This document shows, in pieces, positions 34,947 to 42,753 of a stretch of 64,000 nt of DNA. Source of the DNA: Rhizobium herbae. Lineage in GTDB: Bacteria > Pseudomonadota > Alphaproteobacteria > Rhizobiales > Rhizobiaceae. Position numbers and translations under genes: made by a program. The notes beneath the pieces were generated by a model. That model did not search any database. It saw nothing but the letters and a program-made list of their open reading frames with translations, and had not been told where the DNA came from. The stretch lies in NCBI RefSeq assembly GCF_019511375.1, contig NZ_JAEUAO010000001.1:868001-932000 (forward strand), given 5' to 3'. The stretch's first letter is position 1. Each line of letters opens with the position of its first letter.

Positions 34947-36214
34947 CAGCGCGTTCCCTGTAAATCCACGTCGAGTTTCCTGACGGCCTCGAACAGGACC
35001 GCCGCACCGAGCGTGATGTCGTCATTGTCGGCCCATTCGTCCGGCGTGTGCGATCGGCCGTCGCGGCAGGCGATAAAGATCATCGCCGCCCTTGAAATCC
35101 GCGCCATCCAGGCCGTGTCGTGACCGGCACCGGAGGCCATGCGGCGATGTCTTGCGCCGACACGGTCGCAGGCCGCTTCCATATTGCGCAGCACCAGCGG
35201 ATCGGCGGGGGTCGGGAAATTGTCAGAGATCAGCTTCGGTGAGGCGATTGATACGCCGGTATCGCGCTGGATATCGACGGCAAGCTGGTCGATCTCGGCA
35301 ATGAAGCGCTCCATGTCGGACCGCAGTTCCGCCCGCGCATCGATCAAAAGCCGGGCTCGGGACGGCACGACATTGGCCGCGTTCGGCTCGATCGAAAATT
35401 CGCCGACGGTCGCGGTGAAATGCCCCCCGCCCTTGGAAAATTCCGTTCCGAGGCGTGCGACGTCCCCGACCATCCTGGCCGCCGCCGTCAGCGCGTCGCG
35501 CCTGCGCCCCATCGGCGTCGTGCCGGCATGATCGGCCTGGCCCTCGAACAGGATTTCGATCCGGCTGACACCGGCGATGGCGGTCACGATTCCCACGTCG
35601 CAGCGTTCGGCTTCGAGCACCGGCCCCTGCTCGATATGCAGTTCCAGAAATGCCTTGATGTCCGATCGTTTCTGCTGGGCCAACCGAGACGGGTCGCCGC
35701 CGGCGTCGATTATGCCTTGGAGCAGCGTCAATTCGCCATGAGCGCGGCTCAGCCATTCGTCGGGGATCAGCCCCGCCATGCCGCGGCTGCCGATGCAGGA
35801 AACCCCGAACACCGAGACTTCTTCGGCCAGGAAATCGACGACCTCAAGATCGTGGTCGAGCCGGATGCCGGCATCGCTCAGCGCTTGCGCGACTTCAAGC
35901 GCTGCTGCCACGCCGGCGATGCCGTCGAACCGCCCGCCTTCCGGCACTGTGTCCGAATGCGAGCCGAGCATGATCGTGCCGAGGCCCGACTTGCGCCCTT
36001 TCCGGCGGCCAATGAGATTGCCGGACGCGTCGATCCGTGTTTCGAGACCGGCGGCTTTGAAGCGCTGCTCCAGAAAGGCGCGCCCCTCCAGAAAGAGCGG
36101 AGTGAAGGCGCGCCGCGTATAGGGTCGGTCCGGTTCGGTGATCCGCGCCAGCCCCTTGATGATGTCGGCGATGCGGCGGGCATCGACCGGCAGATTGGTT
36201 TCGATTACGGCCAT
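34946..36214 (-). CDS. M20-family N-carbamoyl-L-amino acid amidohydrolase
   Basis: A 422-residue metallo-amidase of the hydantoinase/carbamoylase group. Metal ligands fall in GSHSDTVPEGGRFDG, FLAEEVSVFG and a late SHTPDEW; HIEQGPVLE is the family signature. Predicted reaction: N-carbamoyl-L-glutamate to L-glutamate, CO2 and ammonia, the last step of the ergothioneine route. It overlaps the upstream hydantoinase by TAATG and the downstream DUF917 gene by TGATG, giving three translationally coupled genes. Allantoate amidohydrolase is a less likely alternative since no allantoin genes are nearby. Confidence 0.85.
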   Translation of the reverse strand: MAVIETNLPVDARRIADIIKGLARITEPDRPYTRRAFTPLFLEGRAFLEQRFKAAGLETRIDASGNLIGRRKGRKSGLGTIMLGSHSDTVPEGGRFDGIAGVAAALEVAQALSDAGIRLDHDLEVVDFLAEEVSVFGVSCIGSRGMAGLIPDEWLSRAHGELTLLQGIIDAGGDPSRLAQQKRSDIKAFLELHIEQGPVLEAERCDVGIVTAIAGVSRIEILFEGQADHAGTTPMGRRRDALTAAARMVGDVARLGTEFSKGGGHFTATVGEFSIEPNAANVVPSRARLLIDARAELRSDMERFIAEIDQLAVDIQRDTGVSIASPKLISDNFPTPADPLVLRNMEAACDRVGARHRRMASGAGHDTAWMARISRAAMIFIACRDGRSHTPDEWADNDDITLGAAVLFEAVRKLDVDLQGTR

Positions 36215-37593
36215 TACACGGCCTCGCGCAACGGCAAGCTCCGCAGCGGCCGGACGAACATACCGGAGCCGGGTGCGGCGAGTACGGACTTTCCGTCAAA
36301 GACAAGCGTGCCGCGATTGTAGGTGGCAGCCACGCGCCATGGGAGCCGAATGCCGTTATACGGCGACCAGCCGACGACGTTGTTGCCGCTTGCCGCCGCG
36401 TCGTAGGTGTAGGGTTCCGGCGTCAGCACGGCGATATCTGCATCCTTGCCGACCTGAAGAGCTCCCTTGCAATGATCGAGCCGGAAATGCCGGGCGGGAT
36501 TGAGCGCCATCAATTCCGCTGCACGGGTCAGCGGAATGCCACGCTCCAGCGCGCCCTTGACGAACAGCGGGACCATCACTTCCAGCCCCGGCACGCCGGA
36601 GGCATTGGCCAGCATATCCGGATTGGTCTTGCGGTTTTCCGACCAGCTGACGTGGTCGGTCGAGACCAGCGTCACCGTGCCATCGGCCACATGCCGCCAG
36701 AGCTTTTCCACCTCGGCGCGCGGCCGGATCGGCGGATTGATCTTCGCCTTGCCGCCAAGCCGTTTTACGTCGTTCTCCTCGTCGAGGACGAGATAGTGAA
36801 TGCAGCACTCGATCGTCGCGCGGTATCCTTGCGCCCGGTAGGCGGCAGCGATCTCGTAGCCGCGGCCGACCGAACAATGCACCACATGGGCCGGGCAGCC
36901 CGTCGCGGCCCCCGTCTCATAGATCTGATTGGTGGCGAGCAGTTCGGTCAGCGGCGGTCGCGACAGGCCGTGCGCCCGGTAGTCGGTAATCCCGGCTGCC
37001 TTGACCTTGGCGATCGCCGCCCGCACCGCTTCGTCATCCTCGTTATGGACGCCTGCCGCGAGCCCGGTCGGCGCGATGGCGCGAAAGCAATCTTCCAGCA
37101 ACCCGGCGGGAATGCGCGGAAAGCGCTTCGGATCCGTGCCGAAAGTCGAGAACTTGAAGGCGGCGACGCCGGCCTCGACCATTTCGCCAATTCTCGCCGG
37201 GCCTTCCTCCGGATCGATCGTGCCGTAAAGCGCAAGATCGACGCGCGCCTGCGCACCGGCATGGTCGATCTTGCGCTTCACCGCCTCCGCCGAGCAGACG
37301 AGATTGCCCTCGTCATAGGGCATGTCGACGATCGTCGTCACGCCACCGGCAGCGGCAGAGCGTGTCGACCAGATGAAATCCTCCTGATCCCTCTGGCTCA
37401 GCGAATGCACCTGCGCATCGATTGCGCCGGGCAGGATCAGTGCCTGCCCGAGATCATGGCGTTCGCGCGCGGCGGGCATCGCGCCTTGTCCGACAAAGGC
37501 GATTTTGCCGTCACGCACCGCCACATGTCCGCCCTCGACGACGCGGTCGGCAAGCACCACCGTGCCTTTGAGAACGAGGTCGAAATCTGACAT
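36214..37593 (-). CDS. Hydantoinase/dihydropyrimidinase-like cyclic amidohydrolase
   Basis: A 459-residue amidohydrolase-superfamily enzyme. PGAIDAQVHSLSQ is the first metal motif, with Gln in place of the first His, a variant seen in some dihydroorotase-like enzymes. The bridging Lys is in AAFKFSTFG; further ligands are in GVHNEDDE, CPAHVVHCSV and STDHVSW. The predicted substrate is hydantoin-5-propionate, opened to N-carbamoylglutamate for the M20 enzyme encoded next. It starts 12 bp after the lyase-like gene. Substrate is inferred from neighbours. Confidence 0.82.
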   Translation of the reverse strand: MSDFDLVLKGTVVLADRVVEGGHVAVRDGKIAFVGQGAMPAARERHDLGQALILPGAIDAQVHSLSQRDQEDFIWSTRSAAAGGVTTIVDMPYDEGNLVCSAEAVKRKIDHAGAQARVDLALYGTIDPEEGPARIGEMVEAGVAAFKFSTFGTDPKRFPRIPAGLLEDCFRAIAPTGLAAGVHNEDDEAVRAAIAKVKAAGITDYRAHGLSRPPLTELLATNQIYETGAATGCPAHVVHCSVGRGYEIAAAYRAQGYRATIECCIHYLVLDEENDVKRLGGKAKINPPIRPRAEVEKLWRHVADGTVTLVSTDHVSWSENRKTNPDMLANASGVPGLEVMVPLFVKGALERGIPLTRAAELMALNPARHFRLDHCKGALQVGKDADIAVLTPEPYTYDAAASGNNVVGWSPYNGIRLPWRVAATYNRGTLVFDGKSVLAAPGSGMFVRPLRSLPLREAV

Positions 37594-37605
37594 CTCAATT
37601 CCCTT

Positions 37606-39144
37606 TCATCTGCCGAGCGCGAAGAAATCATCGAACTCCGGCATCGGCGCCATTTCGACAAGGGTGTGCAGCAAGTCCTCTGACGCAAACTCGCGGTGCA
37701 GGGCCTCGATCTCCTTCGAGAGGGGGCGATCCTTCAGGTAGATCGTGCTCAGCGTGCGAACGCGATCATAGGCGACCTGCGTCACGCCTTGAGGCTTGTC
37801 ACCGAGCAGATCGATCGCCTGTGCCGACAGCAGTGCCTCGATCGCCGCCATCTGGCGCAGATCGCGCACTTGCGTCTCCATGCGCTCGACGATCAGCGGC
37901 AGGAAGGTCGCTTCCTCTTCGAGACCACCGGCAACGACGATCGACTGCGCCGACAGCGGCACGGCCATCGACTGGACGCGCATATAGAGCTCGACCACCA
38001 GTTTCATCAGCGGACCGAGACCGCTCGCCACCTCGCCGGGGGCGACCAGATTGATCGGCAGGTTTCGCCGCACGCCGTTCGAGAGCAGGATGCAACGGTT
38101 CAGCATGTTGCGCGCCACATGAGAAAAGGCGATCTGCGCCGTCTCGATATAAAGCGTGGTCGTCAGCGGCAGCGAGGCACCCGAGGAATGCACCTGGCCG
38201 CCAAGCACCACCGGATTGTCGTCGGACAAATAGGTTGCATCGACCAGCCGCTCGGCCGCGACGAGCAGTGTATCGACAACCGCCCCGAACACCTGCGCAG
38301 TCATGCGCAGGCTCAAGGGGTCGTGAATCGCCGTCGGCAATGGCCAGTCCACGACGTTCGATTGGCCGTATAGCCAGGAGCCGACCAAGGCTTCGCCGCG
38401 CGTCGAAAGCGTCGCGGCAACCCGCCACGGATCGGCGGAAGCCCCCAATGACAGGGACGACATCAAGCCGGTCGCCATCGCAACCCGAACGGCGGAAGCC
38501 GCCTCGCGCAAGACGTCGGCCGCCGCTGCAAAAGCCGTGGCATTGACACTCAGCGAAGCCAGCGCATCACGGGGCTGCATGATGAAGGGTTCAAGCCCGG
38601 CGCGGCTGAGCGCTTCGGAGGCGGGCAGCAACTCGCCACGGAAAAATGCCTCGCCGGTCCCGGTCAAAACGGAGGCCACCTGCCCCATCAGGCCGATATC
38701 GGCGCAACCGATCGAACCATGCCGATGGACGGCGGGGACGACGCCCCGTTCCAAAAGGTCAAGGAATGCCTTGATGAGTTCGACGCTACAGCCGGTATGG
38801 CCACCAAGTGCCGTATTGATGCGGATGGCGATGGCCTTGCGGACGATGGCCGCAGAAAACAGTTCGCCCGTGCCGAAATGGTGGGCCTTGACGAGCGCGG
38901 CGTTGAATTCGACGAGGTCATCGACGGTCCATAAACGGTCCTTCATCGAGCCGACGCCGGTGTTTGCGCCATAGACCGGCAAACCCATGGCGAGACGATC
39001 GGCAATCACAGCATGCGCCGCGTCCACCCGCGCGAAAGACTGCTCGGCCACCATCGGCACATAGAGCCCCGACCCGATCTTCGCCAGTGCGGCGAAGTCG
39101 AGCGGATTACCAGTCAGGACGATGGTTCTCACCGATGCGTGCAT
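37606..39144 (-). CDS. Aromatic amino acid lyase-family protein lacking the MIO triad, probable ergothionase
   Basis: A 512-residue member of the HAL/PAL superfamily. The YGANTGVGS loop (58-66) carries the conserved Tyr. The MIO site, normally GSVGASGDLAPL, reads GSIGCADIGLMG, with Cys147-Ala148-Asp149 in place of Ala-Ser-Gly, so the autocatalytic cofactor cannot form in the usual way. Ergothionase, which eliminates trimethylamine from ergothioneine, belongs to this fold and works by acid/base chemistry. Genes for all four later pathway steps lie in the same operon. The start 39144 gives MHASVRTIVLTG; its ribosome site is weak, and a 32-residue upstream extension is unlikely. Confidence 0.82.
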   Translation of the reverse strand: MHASVRTIVLTGNPLDFAALAKIGSGLYVPMVAEQSFARVDAAHAVIADRLAMGLPVYGANTGVGSMKDRLWTVDDLVEFNAALVKAHHFGTGELFSAAIVRKAIAIRINTALGGHTGCSVELIKAFLDLLERGVVPAVHRHGSIGCADIGLMGQVASVLTGTGEAFFRGELLPASEALSRAGLEPFIMQPRDALASLSVNATAFAAAADVLREAASAVRVAMATGLMSSLSLGASADPWRVAATLSTRGEALVGSWLYGQSNVVDWPLPTAIHDPLSLRMTAQVFGAVVDTLLVAAERLVDATYLSDDNPVVLGGQVHSSGASLPLTTTLYIETAQIAFSHVARNMLNRCILLSNGVRRNLPINLVAPGEVASGLGPLMKLVVELYMRVQSMAVPLSAQSIVVAGGLEEEATFLPLIVERMETQVRDLRQMAAIEALLSAQAIDLLGDKPQGVTQVAYDRVRTLSTIYLKDRPLSKEIEALHREFASEDLLHTLVEMAPMPEFDDFFALGR

Positions 39145-39209
39145 GCTTTGACTCACGTTTGATGCCGCATATGCTATGCCCAATCTCCTCGAATGCGATA
39201 TATCCCAAA

Positions 39210-39239
39210 AACCGAACATGAGATAGGAAGAACCGAACA
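39210..39239. promoter_or_regulatory. Tandem 9-bp direct repeats in the lyase/LysR divergent region
   Basis: AACCGAACA occurs at 39210-39218 and again at 39231-39239, exactly 21 bp (two helical turns) apart, on the same DNA face. The site lies between the divergent ergothionase-like operon and the double-HTH regulator gene. It is a candidate operator for that regulator. Confidence 0.5.
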
Positions 39240-39282
39240 CCCGCTTTCATCCCGCGCATTCTTCAACCGAGACACACCGGCC

Positions 39283-40482
39283 ATGGATATCGCCACTCTG
39301 TCCCTCGTTCATGCGATCCTCGAGGAAAAAGGAATTCGCCGCGCGGCGAAGGCCGGTAACCGACCGGTCTCAAGCGTCAGCGCCGCGTTGAAGCGTTTCG
39401 AAGCCGCAATTGCCGTACCGCTCGTCAGGCGCGAGGGAGGCATCCTGGTGCCAACGCTGGAGGCGCAAAGCCGGATGCAGGACCTTGCGGCCGCAAACCG
39501 GGCGATCCAGTTGCTGCTTTCGCCGGCCGGCCCCTTGAACACGGTCCCATCCATCAGCCTGACCGCGCTCGAGCGCTTCGTTAGCGTCGCACGCAGCGGC
39601 AGCATACGCGGCGGCGCCAAAACAGCTGGCACCGGCCAGCCGCAATTGACCCGGCAGATGGCCGATCTTGAACGAGACCTCGGTTATGATCTGCTCATTC
39701 GTTCCCCGTCGGGTATCGCCTGTACGGCAGAGGGTCTGGCTGCGATGCCAATCGCCGAAAGCCTGCTCGATATCTGGCAGCGACTTTCGCGCGCATCCGG
39801 CGATCGCTTCCGTCGGACGGCCGCGACATGGCGCCTCGGCTCGGTCATGCCGCTTGGGCCGGAGAGCGAGATCGCCCGCATGCTGGCAGTGCTCACGGCG
39901 GAATGGCGCCGCACCCATCCCCGACAGCCGCTGTTCATTTCCAGCACCACCGCCGACGAGTTGATCGCCGGCTTGAAAAGCCGCCGGTTCGACGTCGTGC
40001 TGCTTGATCTCGAAACCTTCCCTGCGGAGTTCGAAGGCAGGCTGATCTCGCGCGCGCCGCTTGCCCTGACCGGACACGCTTCTCTCTTCGACCGGCACGG
40101 CGCGGATCTGCATGCACTGCTACAGTCCAATCCGATCGCCGTTCCCAGCCGGAAAAGCGGGCTGCGTCAGCAGGCCGAACAATTCATTGGCGAGACGCTC
40201 GGCGTACACGAACGCAGTCGGCTGGCGATAACCGAGGTCGATTCCATCCCCGTCATCCTCAACCTGGTGATGAACCACGGGTATCTCTCGGTCCTTCCGG
40301 AAAGCTCCACGGCGCGCGTGCGAAACGCCCCTGCGATGCGCCGGCTGGGGTCTGGCTACATGCAGAACCTTTGCCTCGTCTGGCAGAAGAACGCGCTGTC
40401 GCGGCAGGCTGGAGAAGCGATGCTGGCGACGATGCTGGCGCTCGATGAATCGGAACCTGCGGACCACGCCGCAATTCCTTGA
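39283..40482 (+). CDS. LysR-type regulator with two apparent winged-helix domains
   Basis: A 399-residue protein. Residues ~2-70 look like a LysR HTH (TLSLVHAILEEKGIRRAAK, SSVSAALKRFEAAI). Residues ~92-160 form a second, more canonical one (ISLTALERFVSVARSGSIRG, GQPQLTRQMADLERDL). An effector-binding domain follows (~175-390). Ordinary LysR proteins are about 300 residues with one HTH, so the extra ~90 residues are the unusual feature. It is divergent from the ergothionase-like operon by 138 bp and is its likely regulator. The start at 39283 is preferred because it begins the first HTH; the frame is open back to 39193. Confidence 0.8.
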   Translation: MDIATLSLVHAILEEKGIRRAAKAGNRPVSSVSAALKRFEAAIAVPLVRREGGILVPTLEAQSRMQDLAAANRAIQLLLSPAGPLNTVPSISLTALERFVSVARSGSIRGGAKTAGTGQPQLTRQMADLERDLGYDLLIRSPSGIACTAEGLAAMPIAESLLDIWQRLSRASGDRFRRTAATWRLGSVMPLGPESEIARMLAVLTAEWRRTHPRQPLFISSTTADELIAGLKSRRFDVVLLDLETFPAEFEGRLISRAPLALTGHASLFDRHGADLHALLQSNPIAVPSRKSGLRQQAEQFIGETLGVHERSRLAITEVDSIPVILNLVMNHGYLSVLPESSTARVRNAPAMRRLGSGYMQNLCLVWQKNALSRQAGEAMLATMLALDESEPADHAAIP

Positions 40483-40532
40483 ATCGACTCCGGAATCGAG
40501 CGCAACCTGAATCGGCGCATGAAGGGATTGAA

Positions 40533-41504
40533 TCACTTCTTGAGCTTCAGGCGCCTGCGCGTTTCGCTCGGACTTTCGCGATAGTGGGCCCGGTAGCTGC
40601 GGGAAAAGGCCGAGGATGAATTGAAGCCCGTGGCGGCGGCGATGTCGGCAAAATCGGCACGCGTCTCGATGACCTTGCGCCGCGCCGCGTTAAGCCTCAG
40701 CGCCAGGTAGTGCGCATGCGGCGCGACGCCCATCGTTTCCTGGAACAGGTCCTGCAGATGGCGGGCGCTGACGCCGACCCTCCTGGCGAGACGGGTAAGC
40801 GTCAGCGGCGCATCCACCGTCTCCTCCATCAGCTTGACGGCCGTGCCGACGCGTGCGTCGAGAATCCGCATATTGCCGATCGCCGGCACCTGCAGGAGGT
40901 CGCCGCGCGTGCGCTCCTGCTCGTAGATGAACAGCCGCGACACCTCCAGTGCCAGCGAATAGCTGTGCTGGCGACGGATCAATTCCAGCATCAGGTCGAG
41001 CGTCGGCAGCGAGCCGCCGGTGGTGATGCGTTTGCCGTCGATGACGAAGCGCTCGTGCACCATCGTGATCTGCGGATAGGCGGCAGTAAAATCCTCGAAA
41101 TCCTCCCAGTGGGTCGTGGCCGAATAATTGTCGAGCAGGCTGGTTTCGGCCAACATCCACGAGCCTGACTCGATGCCGGCCATCACTTCGCGATATCGGG
41201 CCGTCTGGGAAAGCTGCATGCGCAGATGCGACGTCGTATAGGCCTGCCAGTTATAGCTCGACAGGACGAAAAGCGGTGCGGTTTCCTTCTGCGGCCGAAA
41301 GGGACCAGCCACCGGGATCGGGATGCCGCTCTTGGTCTCGATCGCCTTGCCATCCGGACTGAAGATCTCCCAGTCGTAGAGCGCCTTTCCGGCAATGCGG
41401 TTTGCGGCGCGCAAGGGTTCGATCACCGAGGCGACCAGGATCAGATTGGTCTCAGGCAACACGAGCAGGTCTATATGCTGAGTTTCGTTCCTCGGAGCAA
41501 GCAT
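40533..41504 (-). CDS. GlxA-family AraC-type regulator, probable carnitine regulator (CdhR-like)
   Basis: A 323-residue regulator. The N-terminal two-thirds is a DJ-1/PfpI-like domain (HIDLLVLPETNLILVASVIEP), and the C-terminal ~100 residues are an AraC HTH pair (LARRVGVSARHLQDLFQETMG, then ADFADIAAATGFNSSSAFSR). CdhR and its relatives of this build activate carnitine dehydrogenase genes. This gene is divergent from the BKACE/carnitine operon with a 111-bp shared promoter region. GGAGAT 7 nt upstream supports the ATG at 41504; the extra upstream Met is unsupported. Confidence 0.85.
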   Translation of the reverse strand: MLAPRNETQHIDLLVLPETNLILVASVIEPLRAANRIAGKALYDWEIFSPDGKAIETKSGIPIPVAGPFRPQKETAPLFVLSSYNWQAYTTSHLRMQLSQTARYREVMAGIESGSWMLAETSLLDNYSATTHWEDFEDFTAAYPQITMVHERFVIDGKRITTGGSLPTLDLMLELIRRQHSYSLALEVSRLFIYEQERTRGDLLQVPAIGNMRILDARVGTAVKLMEETVDAPLTLTRLARRVGVSARHLQDLFQETMGVAPHAHYLALRLNAARRKVIETRADFADIAAATGFNSSSAFSRSYRAHYRESPSETRRRLKLKK

Positions 41505-41530
41505 TCGTCCATCTCCGGCTTTTGGTTCTG

Positions 41531-41547
41531 TAAATGTATAATACACA
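41531..41547. promoter_or_regulatory. Near-palindrome in the glxA/BKACE divergent region
   Basis: TGTATAATACA sits midway between the divergent genes and contains a TATAAT usable for rightward transcription. It may serve as the -10 element or as part of the activator site; no matching -35 box was found. Confidence 0.3.
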
Positions 41548-41615
41548 TCCGAAAAGGGAAAGCAGCGCACTCATTCTTGGCTCGTAATGCACGACAGGAA
41601 CAAGGGAGGCTTTTT

Positions 41616-42518
41616 ATGCCGCTAAGCATGAACCGCGACGTTTTCATCACCTGTGCCGTGACCGGCTCCGGCGACACCGTTTCCAAATCATCGCATGTGC
41701 CGATCACGCCGAAGCAGATCGCCGATGCCGCCATCGAGGCCGCCAAGGCTGGCGCCGCAGTTGCCCATTGCCATGTCCGCGATCCCGAAACGGGCGCCGC
41801 CGCCCGTCGCCTCGATCTCTACAAGGAAGTGACCGACCGTATCCGCTCGGCCGATGTCGACGTGGTGCTGAACCTCACCGCCGGCATGGGCGGCGACCTG
41901 ATCTTCGGCAATGTCGAAAGCCCGCTGCCGCTCAACCCGCGGGGCACCGACATGGCCGGCGCCACCGAGCGCGTCGCCCACGTCGCCGAATGCCGGCCGG
42001 AAATCTGCACGCTCGACTGCGGCACGATGAACTTCTCGCTCGGCGACTACGTCATGACCAACACGCCGTCGATGCTGCGCGAAATGGCCCGCCAGATGAC
42101 GGGGCTGGGCGTGCGCCCGGAAATCGAAGCCTTCGACACCGGTCACCTCTGGTTCGCCAAGCAACTCGTCGAGGAAGGCCTGATCGAGGATCCGGTTCTC
42201 ATCCAGCTCTGCATGGGTATCCCGTGGGGCGCGCCAGACGACCTCAACACCTTCATGGCCATGGTCAACAACGTGCCGGACAACTGGACCTTCTCCGCCT
42301 TCTCCATCGGCCGCAACGCGCTTGCCTATCCGGCAGCAGCGGTGCTTGCCGGCGGCAATGTCCGTGTCGGCCTCGAGGACAATCTTTATGTCGCCAAGGG
42401 TCAGCTCGCCACCAATGGCCAGCTCGTCGAAAAAGCCGTGAGCGTCATCGAAGGCATGGGCGCGCGGGTGATCGGCCCCGCGGAAGTGCGGGAAAAGCTG
42501 AAACTGGTGAAGAGATAG
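41616..42518 (+). CDS. Beta-keto acid cleavage enzyme (BKACE), probable dehydrocarnitine:acetyl-CoA acyltransferase
   Basis: A 300-residue TIM-barrel enzyme of the DUF849/3-keto-5-aminohexanoate cleavage family. AHCHVRDPETG holds zinc-binding His residues, and IEAFDTGHLW and VGLEDNLYV are conserved. Next to carnitine dehydrogenase, the expected reaction is 3-dehydrocarnitine plus acetyl-CoA giving betainyl-CoA plus acetoacetate. The start follows AAGGGAGG by about 6 nt; an upstream open frame is not part of the protein. Family assignment is strong; substrate comes from context. Confidence 0.88.
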   Translation: MPLSMNRDVFITCAVTGSGDTVSKSSHVPITPKQIADAAIEAAKAGAAVAHCHVRDPETGAAARRLDLYKEVTDRIRSADVDVVLNLTAGMGGDLIFGNVESPLPLNPRGTDMAGATERVAHVAECRPEICTLDCGTMNFSLGDYVMTNTPSMLREMARQMTGLGVRPEIEAFDTGHLWFAKQLVEEGLIEDPVLIQLCMGIPWGAPDDLNTFMAMVNNVPDNWTFSAFSIGRNALAYPAAAVLAGGNVRVGLEDNLYVAKGQLATNGQLVEKAVSVIEGMGARVIGPAEVREKLKLVKR

Positions 42519-42538
42519 CGCAGAGCTTGCCGCAACGG

Positions 42539-42587
42539 CCCCCTCATCCGCCCTTCGGGCACCTTCTCCCCGCCGGGGAGAAGAGGG
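42539..42587 (+). repeat. Rhizobial palindromic intergenic repeat (copy 1, inverted with the next)
   Basis: CCCCCTCATCCG leads into the CTTCTCCCC...GGGGAGAAG palindrome. The unit recurs in inverted orientation 77 bp downstream and, in related forms, at 44.3 and 61.2 kb. It matches the general form of RIME-type mosaic elements of rhizobia. Confidence 0.75.
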
Positions 42588-42663
42588 TGTGCGGGGCACG
42601 CGCTTCGCACGCAATCAGCACCGCGCCTGAGGCGCGATGCCAAGACGGACAAATCGGCGGTCT

Positions 42664-42715
42664 CCCTCTTCTCCCCAACGGGGAGAAGGCGGCCCGAAGG
42701 GCCCGGATGAGGGGG
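42664..42715 (-). repeat. Rhizobial palindromic intergenic repeat (copy 2)
   Basis: Inverted near-copy of the unit at 42539-42587, with three extra bases in the GGGCCCTTCGGGC arm. Together the two copies could fold into one long hairpin in the mRNA between the BKACE and dehydrogenase genes. Confidence 0.75.
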
Positions 42716-42753
42716 AACCGCGAATGCAGAACTCACGAGGGAACGCACAAATC

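Noticed and set aside
31777..39144. Histidine utilisation (hut) operon
   Set aside because: The ammonia-lyase homologue lacks the MIO tripeptide, the HutU homologue has a changed signature, and hutI, hutG and hutF are missing, while hydantoinase, carbamoylase and DUF917 genes are present.
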